The notes: a model not told the origin generated them from the sequence alone. A stretch of 64,000 bases of DNA from Hevea brasiliensis (GCF_030052815.1 NC_079507.1:52959571-53023570), one strand, 5' to 3'; counted from the stretch's first letter, positions 23,311-36,716 are shown. Program-made: numbers and translations.

Positions 23311-24559
23311 TCAATTACTTTTTATTTTATTCAAAAAATTATAAATATTTAGTAAAAATAAATATAAAATTAAAAAATAATTAATGCTTTTAATTTTTTT
23401 AAATATGATAAATAATTTTAAATAAAAAAATTTAAATTCAAACGGATAAAAATGAATGGATATATTAATAAATATAAATAAAAGGTAAAGAAATTTATAA
23501 TTTAATCGACATATTAGTATTTTTTGTTATTTAAGGCACGTGAAGGAGAGACGAGGCCAAAAGAAGCAGATGGCATCTGCTTCAATAATATGCTTAATTC
23601 TTTTGTACTTCTCAACTGCCAAAATTCATCAACTCCAATATTTTTCACGTTGTTTGTCTTCTTCCCATCTACTTTCACCAAACCGAATTTCCTCCAGCCC
23701 CAAGCCCATGGCTTTGGTTCCCATGAAATAGGAAATCGTCTTCTTCTTTAGTTTCTTCTTTTATTTTTATTTTTATTTGCCATTTAAATAATTTATTTTC
23801 TTTTTACTCCATATCATCCTTAAATGTAAAATTAGTGGCAAACACTCCCCCATTTGGTGTAAACCTCCAAATCAAATGTGGAATTAGACATGGAACAAAG
23901 TTTTTCTCAAATGTTTGATTCAATAAGAAATAAAAATTTATTATTTTTAAAAATATTTTAATTAATTATTAATATATTTTTATAAAAATGAGGTGTATTT
24001 TTTTTTAATTATTATAAATTTGACTTTGTTCAAATTTCATGCCTCGTTGCTTAGGAGAAGGAGAAGTGGGCGAATCAAAATGATTCTCAGTGGAATAGCT
24101 GATTTAATTTCGATTCCGTCCCTTAACGGTGTCAACAGTAAACGGTATCAAAACATGGAAACTGTCAACGGTATTTTCTCTTGGTCGGCGTGTGCGTCCA
24201 TCCTAGCAATAGGCAATAGCAGTTGCAGTACCTATAATACTTTTTTCTTTTGAATTTGTAAACATGGACCGACCAACACGTGTTTCCTTTTAAGAAGTTC
24301 ACTATTTGAGCCGTTGAAGACGCCGTTTGAGGGCAAATAAAACTGCATCTTTTGGTAATAAAAGGATGAAGTAGAAAAACAACTACAAACTACGTTATAA
24401 AAATAATTTAATTATTTTAAACATTTTTTTTATGTGAGGAGGAGGAGGAGGAGGATATGCCCGTGGGCCCGCCTTACACAGTTACATTTAGCTGATGTTT
24501 CACCACGGAGGATGGGAATGTGAGCTCACCATCAGGACCACTCTGATCATTGATTCCCA

Positions 24560-24566
24560 TATATAG
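24560..24566 (+). promoter_or_regulatory. Probable TATA box of acetolactate synthase
   Basis: TATATAG lies 61 bases before the start codon in an otherwise mixed-composition stretch. It predicts transcription starting near 24592 and a short 5'UTR of about 35 bases. Not experimentally supported here. Confidence 0.55.
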
Positions 24567-24626
24567 CACATGCATTCACCCTGTCTCTGCATCTAGAGCT
24601 TCAACCTTAAGATTTTCAGCTTGACA

Positions 24627-26645
24627 ATGGCGTCAACTGCTTCCTCTCCTAACCTTTCTATCCGTAAAACCTTCATCACCACACAGCAAACACCCACTTT
24701 CAAAACCGCCTTTCCCATCTTCACTATTAACCAAACGCCAAACACTCACCGCTCTCTCTGCATCACTACTGCCTCTCTTTCCGACCCTAAGCCCAAGCCC
24801 ACCACCACTGCCGCCGCTTCTGCCGCCACTGCTACCTTTACCACCGCTCCTATAACAACAACAAAAACGACAACCCCAACCCCCCATGAGACCTTTATTC
24901 CCACTATTGCACCTCAGTTGCCCAGAAAGGGCTCTGATGTCCTCATTGAAGCCTTGGAACGTGAGGGCGTAACTCACGTCTTTGGATACCCAGGAGGGGC
25001 TTCCATGGAGATTCATCAAGCTCTCACCCGCTCCAATGTAATCCGTAATATTCTACCAAGACATGAGCAAGGTGGAATCTTTGCTGCTGAGGGCTACGCC
25101 AAAGCTTCTGGGCGCGTTGGCGTTTGCATTGCCACCTCCGGCCCTGGTGCCACTAACTTCGTCAGTGGACTTGCCGATGCACTGCTCGATAGTGTGCCGC
25201 TCGTTGCCATTACTGGACAAGTTCCTCGTCGCATGATAGGCACTGATGCATTTCAAGAAACACCGATCATTGAAGTAACAAGATCCATAACTAAGCACAA
25301 TTTTATGGTTCTTGATGCTGAGGACATTCCTCGCATTGTCAAAGAAGCTTTTTATCTTGCTTCTTCTGGCAGGCCTGGGCCGGTTCTTATTGATATACCA
25401 AAGGATGTCCAGCAACAGCTTATTATTCCAAACTGGGACATGCCTATGAGGCTTCCTGGGTATACATCAAGACTGCCTAAAAGCCCTGAAATTGGAAAAT
25501 TGGAGCAGATTGCTAGGCTGATCTTTCAGTCCAAGAAACCGGTACTGTATGTTGGTGGTGGATCTTTGAACTGTAGTGAGGAGCTAAGGCGATTTGTTGA
25601 GCTTACCAAGATACCAGTGGCGAGTACTCTAATGGGTCTTGGCAGTTTCCCCTTAGGCGACGAGCTGTCGCTACACATGCTGGGAATGCATGGGACTATG
25701 TATGCAAATTATGCAATAGATCAATCGGATTTGCTGCTCGCGTTTGGAGTTAGATTTGATGATCGCGTGACGGGTAAAGTCGAGGCTTTTGCTAGCAGAG
25801 CAAGCATAGTTCACATTGACATTGATTCAGCTGAATTGGGGAAGAACAAGCAGCCTCACGTTTCACTCTGTTCTGATTTGAAGATTGCTTTGAAAGGGTT
25901 GAATAGGTTGCTGGAGAAGAAAGGAGCCAAGTCTATGCTTGATTTCTCTGCTTGGAGAAAGGAAATTAATGAACAGAAAGCAAAATATCCGTTAAGCTAT
26001 AAAAATTTTGGCGAAGCAATTCCTCCGCAGTATGCAATTCAAGTTCTGGACGAATTAACTAATGGCAATGCTGTTATTAGCACTGGTGTTGGGCAACACC
26101 AAATGTGGTCTGCCCAATTTTACAAGTACAAAAGGCCTCGTCAGTGGCTAACATCTGGTGGTCTAGGTGCTATGGGGTTTGGCTTGCCTGCTGCTATGGG
26201 TGCTGCCCTTGCAAGACCAAATGCTCTGGTGATAGACGTCGATGGGGATGGAAGTTTCATCATGAATGTCCAAGAATTGGCGACGATAAGAACAGAGAAC
26301 CTGCCTGTGAAGATCATGCTATTGAACAATCAACATTTGGGTATGGTTGTTCAATGGGAAGATAGATTCTATCATTCCAACAGGGCGCATACATATCTAG
26401 GGAACCCATCAAAAGAAGAGATTTTCCCGAACATGTTGAAGTTTGCTGAGGCATGCGATATTCCTGCTGCGAGAGTCACAAAGAAAAGTAAGCTTAAGGA
26501 GGCTATCAAGAAAATGTTGGAGACTCCAGGGCCTTATTTGCTTGATGTGATTGTACCGCATCAAGAACATGTCCTGCCAATGATCCCAAGTGGTCTTTCT
26601 TTCAAGGATGTTATTACTGAAGGTGATGGGAGAGCCCAGAATTGA
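24627..26645 (+). CDS. ALS: Acetolactate synthase (acetohydroxyacid synthase) catalytic subunit, plastidic
   Basis: This uninterrupted frame encodes 672 residues, close to the 670 of the Arabidopsis enzyme; plant ALS genes are typically intronless. The first ~85 residues are rich in Ser, Thr, Ala and Pro, as expected of a chloroplast transit peptide, with a Thr/Ala low-complexity run at about 59-87. The catalytic domain begins at [15 protein letters not shown]. The thiamine-activating Glu is in LPRHEQGG (E147), and the ThDP/Mg motif is [12 protein letters not shown]...LLNNQHLGM. It condenses two pyruvates, or pyruvate with 2-oxobutyrate, the first common step of Val, Leu and Ile synthesis. 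The herbicide-contact positions (Arabidopsis A122, P197, A205, D376, R377, W574, S653) all carry the sensitive residue. The C-terminus GDGRAQN is unusual at its last residues. The start is the ATG at 24627, not the upstream TTG. Confidence 0.97.
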   Translation: MASTASSPNLSIRKTFITTQQTPTFKTAFPIFTINQTPNTHRSLCITTASLSDPKPKPTTTAAASAATATFTTAPITTTKTTTPTPHETFIPTIAPQLPRKGSDVLIEALEREGVTHVFGYPGGASMEIHQALTRSNVIRNILPRHEQGGIFAAEGYAKASGRVGVCIATSGPGATNFVSGLADALLDSVPLVAITGQVPRRMIGTDAFQETPIIEVTRSITKHNFMVLDAEDIPRIVKEAFYLASSGRPGPVLIDIPKDVQQQLIIPNWDMPMRLPGYTSRLPKSPEIGKLEQIARLIFQSKKPVLYVGGGSLNCSEELRRFVELTKIPVASTLMGLGSFPLGDELSLHMLGMHGTMYANYAIDQSDLLLAFGVRFDDRVTGKVEAFASRASIVHIDIDSAELGKNKQPHVSLCSDLKIALKGLNRLLEKKGAKSMLDFSAWRKEINEQKAKYPLSYKNFGEAIPPQYAIQVLDELTNGNAVISTGVGQHQMWSAQFYKYKRPRQWLTSGGLGAMGFGLPAAMGAALARPNALVIDVDGDGSFIMNVQELATIRTENLPVKIMLLNNQHLGMVVQWEDRFYHSNRAHTYLGNPSKEEIFPNMLKFAEACDIPAARVTKKSKLKEAIKKMLETPGPYLLDVIVPHQEHVLPMIPSGLSFKDVITEGDGRAQN

Positions 26646-28319
26646 TCATTTTTGTGCTTGTAAAAGAAATGTATAGGTTAAATAATTTGCTTTGTTATCA
26701 TTAAATAATACGCTTGCTTTGTTACAAAATAAGTGATTGTTAAGAAAAAAAAAAATCGAATTGTGATAAACTGAAACTGGTCAAATATTACTGTGAAATT
26801 CTAATCTGCGGCGTCAAGAACAAGAAACATACCAAATCAACAAGAAACATATCAAATCTATGCGAAATTGGAAATGAATGGAGGCCATAAAAATTATTTT
26901 TTCTTGAAAGATTGCAAGAAAAATCAAGCCTGCCAATGCTGGCCCCCTTCCCATCTGCTTCGGTTTGCTGCAAAACGATGTGCACCTCTAAGTTTCACTT
27001 TTGCCTGATTTTTGTTGTGAGATGGGCCACACGATTCAATCATGGTCCCGTATCATTTAATTAGAGTAAATCGTAACAGTGAGAAAGAAATCATCTCACA
27101 GTGAGAAAGAAATCATCTCTTTCCATTTTGACAAATCAATAATTCACGCAAACACGGGTCAGAGTTGAAGTTTTATTTTATTTTATTTTCACGACAAATA
27201 CAATAAAATTATTTCAAATATATATGAGCATCATTGCTCAAAATGTGAGATTGTTTTGATTTTGAAAATTGTAGTGGAGTTGAGTGATGAAGAATAGTAA
27301 CGTATAGTAAGGCTAATTTTCACTATTTTTTTTAATATAGTCACCTAATTTTAATTTTTCCTTTTAAGAAATCACCTTTAACTTCAATTTAAATAAATAA
27401 AGTCCATGTTATGATAGGTTTACAGGTTATTATAAATAAAAAAATCATTTCTTTTTAATATATCTCTTAATTTCATATTTTTTTAGTTAAAATTTAATAA
27501 AATTTAAATGTCTACACTAATAATAATAATAATAATAATAATAATATATTTACATTTAAAATTAGGTTAAATAGTCAACACTTGTATGAATTTAATGTGG
27601 CAATGAAAGTAAAAGCACATAATCAAAGAGTTAAAAAGCGAAAAAGAAGAACCTTGATTTGGACAAGATAGGATGAGTAGAAATTGTTCGGATAATCCAG
27701 ATCGAGTAGAAGAATACTCGGTGGTCAAGACTGAACAAAGGAAAGCTCCGAAAACTTAATCTTTTTGTCTACGGAGAAATTATTAGGTGCACCGGTACAC
27801 ATATATCTTCTCTCACAATCATGTGGGATTCATTTCCTATATAATAGGAAGGACCCACTTTCTATTAAAAGGGAGCACTATTTTTTAGGGCTTGCTTGGC
27901 ACTTTAACTGATTTTCAGAGATATATAGTAGTATCATTGGCCACATCACATATAAAACTCCTTTTTATTATTTCTGTTTGTAATTATTAAACATAAACTT
28001 TTAACTCTTAAATAGTATTAAAAATTTTTAGTAATTAATTTATACATTTTTTAGTCATCATCCATCTATTTTTATAAATTAAATATTAAAAATAAATAAA
28101 ATAAATATCAAACATTAAATATTAAATAAATCGTAATAATCCATAAAATTTTTAAATATTACTAACTTTTAATTTTAGTTATATTTCATTAAATATTAAA
28201 ATTGATTTTAATATTATTGATTATTATAAATTACTATTATTAAAAACAATTTAAATATTTTATTTAATAAAATATTATTTAACCTTGATTTTTAAAAAAA
28301 TAAAACAAATAAGAAAATA
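26646..28319. other. Intergenic region downstream of ALS
   Basis: 26646-26760 is the likely ALS 3'UTR, with AATAAT-type signals near 26704. The remainder is AT-rich and non-coding, with a (TAA)n microsatellite at 27518-27546 and a short direct repeat (CAGTGAGAAAGAAATCATCTC, twice) near 27080-27118. No gene was seen. Confidence 0.6.
27518..27546. repeat. (TAA)n microsatellite
   Basis: About nine to ten TAA units. Confidence 0.95.
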
Positions 28320-28451
28320 ATGGAAATGAACCTGGACGAAATGGACGTCCAGATATATTGCATCTTTCCCAAATTCCCTTCTTCTCTACGCGGTAGAAAA
28401 TACCACCCTCTCTACTTCGAGTAATTATATGTTAAGGAGAATTCAATAAAT

Positions 28452-30419
28452 ATGTCTCGCCAAACACCGATATACTCCTCAACCTTAATCACTGAATCGC
28501 CTTCTCTTAACTTAGTTAATCTTACCTATTCGCTTCTTTGTCTCTTTCTTATGAAAGAACTTTAGCCAATAAAATAGATAACTTAGTAGAAATTTCATAT
28601 ATACCTAAAAGTACCCAAGTTAAAGAATTCGTCCTTTCTCTCTTAAATTCTTATAATATCCATAAGAGAACTAACTCCCTCATCTGGAGCATCCGATCTA
28701 TCATCTCAGATCTACTACAAAGGAGTACATACAGACTTATCGTCTGGGTCAGTGCGCTTTACGCTCAATCATCATAGATCAATATGTCACACTTGAGATT
28801 TCAACTCCTTTCATTCTTCAATGGAAACGCCAGAGATATTTCCATTTATATTTTGGAGCTATCAGCTTAATCTTGACACTCCATGGAAGATGAGGCTTGC
28901 TAATCACAGCTTGACTCTTTCTTTTAGATACTTGTTTTCTCCATTACGAGCATGATGTTATTGAAACTTGCATCACTACTCTCCATGCTGGGAGTGTAGT
29001 ACTCACCTTCTTCTCAAATTACAATATGTCTTTACAAGACCCCAATCTCTCTACGGCTTTAAATTCCAAGTTCAACTTGTTGGAGTCTAGTAGACTGACT
29101 TCTATGTTGGCAACTCTTCATCATCATATCATTTATAGACTTTAGGATCATGCTATTCATCTATCATAGCTCGAAATCTCCTTAGATGCCTTACACATTC
29201 TGATTGACACAAAGACTACACCTACTATTGTCCAGATCCCACGACAATTGTCTATGGATGAATTAGTAAAGCTAATTCTAAAAGAATGACTTACTAATTA
29301 TGAAAAGCTCCACAATAATTCCTATCATGTTCAGCTTATGAACCCACTTTTTATAAATAAGAAGATGGAATTATTAAAATGGTATTTAAGACTTCAAATG
29401 ATACTTTCAATTCTTCAGCAACACTAGCCATCTTTTTTTCTTGTATGGCTGCCCGTGTACAAGGAAAGCATGATAAGATCCTTATTGTCTCATTTCATTC
29501 TGAAAAAATAAATGGATGCTTTATATGGGATGTTCCTGGATTTGGTTTATGTGAAGGATATAGATGCGAATATGAATTTGATGATGATGATGATTATCCC
29601 ACTTCGAGAAGAAGAAGGTCCGAAAAAAAGCATTCCTCCTCTTGCAAACATTTTATCCCTAGAAGAGATTTCTCTCCTAACTCTGGCCCATGGATAGGAA
29701 TACACAAAAAAATTGTTCAGAGAAAGTCATTATCAATTTATGAACTGGCTCTAAAAATACTCAGAAAAGAAGGGATAAAAGATTCTCATTTGGTCTCTCC
29801 CTCTCCTCCTTCAGCTCTTCCTCTTGTTTCTCCTTGCATGATGTTTTTCCCAGGAAAATGCAAAGAAAGTTTTCCCCCCTTACAAACTAATTTGGATCCC
29901 CTTCAGAAAATGGCTTCTCATCCATTTATTCAGCCTTCTATAGTTGAACCAGAAGGATAGACTAAGCCTTTGAGTCAAGCAGAAGAAGTCTTAAACTAGT
30001 AGACCCTCAATGCTAAGGCACTGAGCCAGTTCTTGCAAAAGATAGACTTAAAAATTGATCTAGTTACTTGAAACAAAGGTAGATTCCCTCTCAACTCAAG
30101 TAGCTAAGTTTTATGCAGATCTTCAATCTAAAATTAATCAGCTTGATGCATACCTTAGAACTTTGATGCAAAAAAAAGAAAAAAAAGATTTGATTAAAAA
30201 TTTGATAAAAAAGAATCATAGATCAAGCGATTAAAAGCTCATATTGCTTAGATTGAAGTATACTTAGCTTACTAGAAACACAAATAGACAACACCAACCA
30301 TAAATAATCCTTATGATCCCTCCTACCCATTTTCCTCTTATAAGGTTTAACCTTTTTTGCATGATCCATCACCTTCCTTTAGATCTTTTGGATCCATGGA
30401 GCATACCTATAACCCTTTT
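28452..30419 (+). pseudogene. Pararetrovirus copy 1: presumed movement-protein and linker region
   Basis: Overlapping broken frames lie here: an ATG at 28452 opens a frame of about 38 codons, 28538-28777 continues in another frame, and a 193-codon frame occupies 29379-29960. The last has an acidic cluster (DDDDDYP) followed by a basic one (RRRR) and a Pro/Ser-rich stretch. After it, 30000-30250 reads as Lys/Leu-rich, possibly coiled-coil, with stops. In caulimovirids a 30K-type cell-to-cell movement protein precedes the coat protein; I place it here by position and weak resemblance only. The region is cut at 30419 by a solo LTR. Confidence 0.55.
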
Positions 30420-33400
30420 TGTAACACCCCTCACCCAATTACAGTGTAGCCGAGTAAGGCGTGCTACATTCGGTGCCGGAGTACCCTATTTTATCTTACT
30501 TTATCCTTTAAAAATTTTGTTCTCGTTATATTTTAATATCAATTATTTTTCTAAGGAGAAACCAGCGGAGTTTCTCCTATTTCTATTACCATTTGGTGTA
30601 TTTTACTATTCACCTGCTTGAAATTCAACAATATTTTCATAATAAAATCTTATCCATACTAATCATAATTATCTCATCAATCATTCTCATAATCATCTCG
30701 TATTTCAAATCTCATCCATATATTTCAATTTCATAATTATTTCCATACATTTCCATTCATACTCAATTCATATGTAAAAATTCTCAAACTTTAAAAATTT
30801 ACATGATTTACAAGCTAATTTCATAAATTCACAATTTATATGATCTACAAACTAATTACAATATCATAATTTACATTACAATTAAGAACTAATTATAAAT
30901 ACATAAAATAACTTTTGTGAGCTCTATCTACATGCATTGCTAAGGAGGTGACAACTTGAACACTTATGACACTTCTGCAGATCTGGACTCCAAAAATCCT
31001 AGTCAAATGTCCACTGGATTTTAGCTTCAGTACTTGCGCGAAGGAAACAATCTTTCGGGCTAAGCATTGCTACTTAGTGGTCCAATAATATAACAAGAAA
31101 ATAATATATACAAATAAAGAAAAACTGAAGTATAATTCTAAAGTATAATTTAGATCATCGGGTATCAATTAAATTTAGTATGATATTTATAATATCAACT
31201 ATCTTATATTCTATTTTGTCCTTATTTGGAAGTGCTGAGTTTATACAGTAATAATATTTGATATACAGATTAATTCTAGGAGTATTGTATTTTCGATTCC
31301 TACAATTTTAAAAATTTCATTTGTACTACTTGATTCAGTTATGTTTTCATTGCTAATCCTTTTTCCTCATTTCATTCAATACTTTCTAAGATTTTTAATT
31401 ACTAATATTCTTAAATAATTTTAATAATTTACACTGCCCATGTAACTTATGACAGAATGACTAAACTGGATAATGGGTTGTTGGCACTGGACACCGTAGT
31501 GCCTCAGGTCGTCATACCATAGGACGAGGAACGTCAACCACGTATGCAGTCAGTATGGTTAAAAAGCCATGATAACACATAATCGGGCATAAAAGCCATG
31601 AGTACGGGCATAAAATCATGAGTGTGGTCATAAAGTCATGAATACAGGCATAAAGCTTTACACAGTACTGCTAAAATAATACCTTATTGGCATGCCAATC
31701 TATCTAATATAACACACATGTCTAGACAATACAAGGGCACATAATATCATTATATGTTAATATATTGTGTTTTATAACTTCATTATTTCATGAAAAATTC
31801 CATAATTTATACATTCATTTGATCATTCATATGATCACAATTCTCATCAATTATCCTTATGTCCCATTGTACTCAAAGTATTAGTCCTTTCTACAATAAT
31901 GAGAATTAATGTCTTATTCATACATTAATATGATTCATTTATTCATTCATTATGTCATTCATATGATCACAATTTATAACAATTATTTCATTATATATTC
32001 CATTATATATATTTGTTATAACATTCTAAACTTTATTTCCTAGTGGAAATACAATATCTAGACTCATTTTCATCAAATGCATATATTCATGAATTTCATT
32101 TATATAATTCACAATTTATCAATTATATCATCTATTTTTCCTTCATAATTCCTTATTTAATTTATTACATCATTTTACATGTCCCTAGATTCAACATTTT
32201 CATTTATATTGATTTCCAAACCACATTTCAAAATATATTAACAATGTCTCCAAAGTTCTATTTGTGATGAGAATACAAACCTCATCTACACATTTACATA
32301 ATTTACACATTTATTAAATTATTTAAGTGAGGTACCTTTCACTCCATTAATTTTGGTTGTTACTATTCACTTGGTCATTCCTACATAAAAGTTGACTTTT
32401 TAATTGATAATAGATTTGTTAAGCCTAAGTTTACCAAGATACCACATTTTTCATTTTATTTTTGTTGGCATTGATTGCCAATACCATTTCAAAGCTTATT
32501 TTATGTTATTCAAAATTTTTAGATTTCATACCTTAAGTTTATTGTTCCATTGGTCATTGTTACAGTGGAAATTTAGCAAAAGTTTCTTCATCAACGTTAT
32601 TTCTTTATGTGTCTTCTTTAATTTCCTTTTGGAATCACTCCATTTGGAGTTTTGTAGCTCAAGTTATGGCCATTTTACCATAACTGGCCGGATTGACTTA
32701 TACCCAGAATTTCTGGGTAATCCTAGTTCTGCCAGATTTGGTAGCTAAACTTTGGCTAGCAATTTCGTTTAGTTAAGTTCAAAATTTGAGTTTGTGTTCT
32801 ACATAAAAGTTGTTCTAAATTGACTAAGCTTTTCATTGATATAAAATTCAGGTTTGTGTTCTACATAAAAGTTGTTCTAAATTGACTAAGCTTTTCATTG
32901 ATATAAAATTCAGGTCAAGTGGACATTTCTACAGTGAGTTATGACCAAATGAATAAACACTGTTTATTTGGTCAATTTCCAGGGACAGCATATTAGTCAC
33001 CCGGATTAGGTCAATTTTTAGGGCAACTTAAGTTGGTTTTCTGGGCCAGGTTTCTTCATTAAAGTTATGCCATTTTATGTCTAGTTTCATTTTTAATTGG
33101 CCTTGAACCAATTAAAGTAACATAGCTCAAGTTATAACCCTAGGAATACACTGGACTCAAGTCTAGTATTTTGGCACAATGGGGGCAGCATACCACTTTC
33201 AATTTCAAGGCCACAATTAATTCTAATTTAGGGTCAAACTTCATCAAATAGTCACTAATTGACTATTAGAACTCCAATTAACCATTCAAACACAACATCC
33301 CCATTTTTTATACTAACCCTAAAATCTCAATCTCATGCAAACTCAAAAAGATTCAACTCCATTCAACTCCAATTCATATGTATACATTAATTGACATTAA

Positions 33401-34431
33401 TATACAAACTTAATTGCAAATAAACTATCAAAAGCCTAACCCTCTCTCTCTTGGCTGCCACAATTCATACATACTCCTACATAAGTGTTTTGTTCAATTT
33501 CTTAATAATTTCTCATTCACTTTAACTTCCTAACATGGAATAAAAAGAGAGATGTAAGAGTTAGCACTAACCTTATGTTGATCACTCTTCCAAGCTTGTA
33601 AAAACTTCATAATTTCTTCTTTCAATTCTGCCTAGAGGTGGTTTAGGGTATAAGGAGGAGTTTTAATAAAACAACCTTTGGAATTTATGGTGATTTTTCA
33701 AGAGAATTTCTAGTGAGAAGTTTGCATGAAAATGGTGTGAGGAGAGAGAAGGGAGAATCTGCTGAATGAAGGAGATGAGATGCAGATTTTTTGTTTCATT
33801 TAATCCCATTTTATCTCTTTTTAATGACTTTAAATATGCTTGTTATGTTGTGATTGGTGGAGGCCTTCTTAATGACATCATAATGATGTCAAAATTCAAG
33901 TTTTTCTTCATATTCTTTTCTTTTCTTTTCTACTCATTTTCAATTAAATTTTTAGCAATATTTATTTATATTTTATGTCATAATAATTATTTATTTAACT
34001 GGACAAGTTGACTAAAAATTATCTCTAAAGAAATGACCTAAATGCCCTTCGTTTAGCTTAAGGAGCTAAAATTATCTGTACCGATCTTAAAAATTCTCCT
34101 AACCTTTTCTTGGCATTCTAATTCTACCTAGGATGCCGTAACTCTTCTCTGACATCCCAGAAATTATTTCACGGAATTTTCCTCGGGTTTAGGGCTACAA
34201 GCTGTGAAGATAACAACTTCCCGTTTGGGTCACCCATCATCGGGGCACCGGCTCATTTAACTTCATTGTATTTTATTTCTAAAATTTTTCTTTAATTTTT
34301 CTTACCATTATTTGAGTTATTATGACTCCTCACTCTAGTTTAATTATAGTTCCAGACATTTCGACTGTCCGGACTGACATTGGTCACCGGAACAGTAGAA
34401 TGTACAGACTATCTAAAGTGAGGGTGTTACA
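30420..34431 (-). mobile_element. Solo LTR of the Tekay/Del-like chromovirus, minus orientation, TSD CTTTT
   Basis: The ends are TGTAACACCCC and GGGTGTTACA, and CTTTT stands on both sides (30415-30419 and 34432-34436). Read on the minus strand its start (TGTAACACCCTCAC, then CTGTTCCGGTGACC and AGTCCGGACA) matches the LTR at 3704-7141, so it is the same family. At 4012 bases and with no internal coding sequence it is a solo LTR formed by LTR-LTR recombination. It splits the pararetrovirus upstream of the coat-protein region. Open frames inside (32043-32267, 32404-32748, 33766-34011) are treated as chance. A 62-bp tandem duplication lies at 32790-32913. Confidence 0.93.
32790..32913. repeat. 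62-bp perfect tandem duplication inside the solo LTR
   Basis: GTTTGTGTTCTACATAAAAG...ATAAAATTCAG occurs twice without visible difference, starting at 32790 and 32852. Near identity implies a recent duplication, later than the LTR insertion. Confidence 0.9.
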
Positions 34432-34436
34432 CTTTT

Positions 34437-35705
34437 CAAATAAGATCAAACCAAGCCCTTTTCCAAACCAACCTACTAAGAGTGTTTCTTCCTCCAAATC
34501 AATGGAAGAAGAGAAACCCTTACCTCCCAAAAGGAAAGACAAATAGCCAATAAAACCTTCACCTCCTCCACAGATGACCATCCAACCCTTAAGCCTACAG
34601 GCTAAGTCTGAAGAAACATCAGAAGAAGATGAAATTATTAGTTATTCTTCCACTCTTTTTGATAATGATTCTGAGAAAGAACTTACTGACATTACCAATG
34701 TCCTTATGGCTATCCTTCTGAGATAGTTCATGGTGGATTCTTTCCAGGAGAATCTTCCTAAGAAGGAACCTATAATCGTCCAAGTGGTAGACTTTGGTTT
34801 ACATTTTATGACATTCCTCCTACATAATGGAGAGACAGAATATTTGATTTTAGAGCGTGGGTCGATTTGCAGATGACTAAGCCTATAGCACAAAAATAAG
34901 AAGTTCTTAGAGAATTTGCTACTCGAATGACAGGCTTTCTAAGGGAATGGCTTTTGCATCAAGGAGATTACAGACAAGGACAATTTTACCAAATTCTTGA
35001 TACCATAATCCTTTTCCATTGTCTCCATATAGAATTTCTTAGAGATAATAATCTAGTTGAAAGACAGATAAAGCAAGAATTCTTTAACATGAAATGCTGC
35101 TCTTTGAAGGGACAAGATATTGAATTTCACTACAAAAGAATAGCTCGGCGATGGTACTGGTTAAGAGGACCATATGAGCCCAATCTGAAGAGCAATTATA
35201 TTGCTTTATAGAACAAGTCCAACCAAAATTACAAAGGCCATCTAAGCATTACAAGGAGATGTATATAATTTGTCTCTTGGAAAAATTCATCAACTCACTC
35301 TGGCAACCTTAGAGAAACTTTGTAATCAAAGAGAAATTTTCAAAGGAATCATCAACAATACCAAATCCTTAGCAAAAGCCTATAATATATTACATTTTTA
35401 GATCAAGTGCAGAGAAAAACATTGTGTTTCCAAGAATAAGAAGAAGTCTCATTACAAAAAGTTTAAATTTAGTGAAAGAGGAAAAAAGAAAAATAAATCC
35501 TATAGATTCTTCAAGAAAAAATATGTTTGGGGAAAGAAATCAGAGATGCTTTATTTGTGGGAAAAAGGGATATTTTTCAAAAGAATACCCTTAAAATCCC
35601 AAGAAGATAACAAAAATGATTCAGTAAATCTATTAAAGTACCCATCTTGATCTTGAAGACGTTGACATTGAATCCCTATTCTTTGAACAAGATGAAGCAA
35701 ATAAA
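34437..35705 (+). pseudogene. Pararetrovirus copy 1: coat protein and zinc-knuckle region
   Basis: The 94-codon frame at 34927-35211 resembles the conserved coat-protein core of caulimovirids (LREWLLHQGDYRQGQF, then KCCSLKGQDIEFHYKRIARR), the part that packages viral DNA. A Lys-rich stretch follows, then a CCHC-type zinc knuckle near 35550 in which the two cysteines of C-x2-C are present but the expected His and last Cys are both Tyr. Zinc binding would be lost. Stops lie on both sides of the core frame. The reading is interrupted at 35711 by a 935-bp solo LTR. Confidence 0.75.
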
Positions 35706-35710
35706 GAAAC

Positions 35711-36645
35711 TGATGAGCATCATGAGGGCAACATGGCTGAACCACTTCCCATGTTCAAAGGAGCAATCACAAGAGCTAGGGCCAAGGCATTGCAAGGACT
35801 AATTCAAGCACATATTGATCAAGTATGGCAGCCCAACATGCAAGGAATTCAAGGGGAGTATAAGTGTGGCGTGTTGATTCGGTATTCAAATTGAGTCGAA
35901 CCATGGTCCAGCAAAGTGAGCCGAACCAAGGTCCAACCAAATGCACCAAACCAATCCTCTTCCATCCCAAAGAGATTCCAATTCTATCCATTTAGCAGCC
36001 TTACACCATGTGAGCTTTATTCAAGTTGCAAAGGAAAGTGGAAGAGTCTTTTGTCCAAGATATAAAGGAAAAAGAAATATTACCATTTTTAGCTACAAGA
36101 CAAAAGAAACTTTCGTTTTGTGATTAGATTTCAAAATTCAGATTTGGTTCAGACTTGTAAATATGGTTTTTACCTAAAATGAGGGTGAATGTATTTTATC
36201 CAATACTAAGAGAAACTCTTGAATAAAGACTCTAAGTGTTGGCATAACCATGGGCAGCCTTATAAGGCTTTCTTCTTCATTTTGTTAGTTCAGTTTTAAA
36301 ATTTGCCATTGTTGTGCTTGTAAGCTTAAGAACTCCTTTGAAAGAGTTTTATGTATGTTCTTCCTAAGTTCCACTAAGAACTTAGATTTAATATAAGTTA
36401 ATCACTTATATTGTCTCATTTTGGTATCTAGTGTAATTTGGCATAAGTTACCCTATTTGTATCAGATCCTTAATTTTCTTCTTCTACTAATTAAAGTGGT
36501 TATTCATCACATGTTGGTGTTTATGTCATCTTATTAGTTAAAGAGTTGTTTAAGTTATGATTATTGTTTTGTTTTGGACGTTCTATGGAAAAATCAATTT
36601 AACAGAATGTGAGCTTGCTTCTAGCTTAGACATAAGCTTGCATCA
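35711..36645 (+). mobile_element. Solo LTR of a second retrotransposon family (935 bp), TSD GAAAC
   Basis: Begins TGATGAGCATCATGAGGG and ends AAGCTTGCATCA, with GAAAC on both sides (35706-35710 and 36646-36650). The viral sequence resumes exactly at the second GAAAC, as judged against the homologous stretch at 43490-43600. The first 100 bases read on the plus strand as AITRARAKALQGLIQ, a motif seen at the C-terminus of some Ty3/gypsy polyproteins whose last codons overlap the LTR. I infer plus orientation and Ty3 origin from this. No internal domain is present, so it is solo. Confidence 0.85.
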
Positions 36646-36716
36646 GAAACTGTTTTTACTCTTGAAGGCATATCAATGGAAACACAACTTTCTCAGAGAG
36701 TGATTATGGTATTAAA

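Larger units (their letters stand above)
19336..24559. other. Long AT-rich intergenic region with repeats
   Basis: No recognisable gene in 5.2 kb. Two islands of higher GC stand out: about 19490-20040 (with a G-box-like CCACGTGG at 19598) and 21220-21390. The latter includes a 60-codon minus-strand frame of unknown nature. The rest holds a dispersed repeat, a 40-bp palindrome, a MITE copy and microsatellites. 23524-24253 has short open frames without recognisable products. A (GAG)n-like run lies at 24437-24455 upstream of the acetolactate synthase promoter. Confidence 0.6.

Noticed and set aside
24633..25415. Minus-strand frames of 120-128 codons opposite acetolactate synthase
   Set aside because: They are antisense shadows of a clearly real 672-residue gene.
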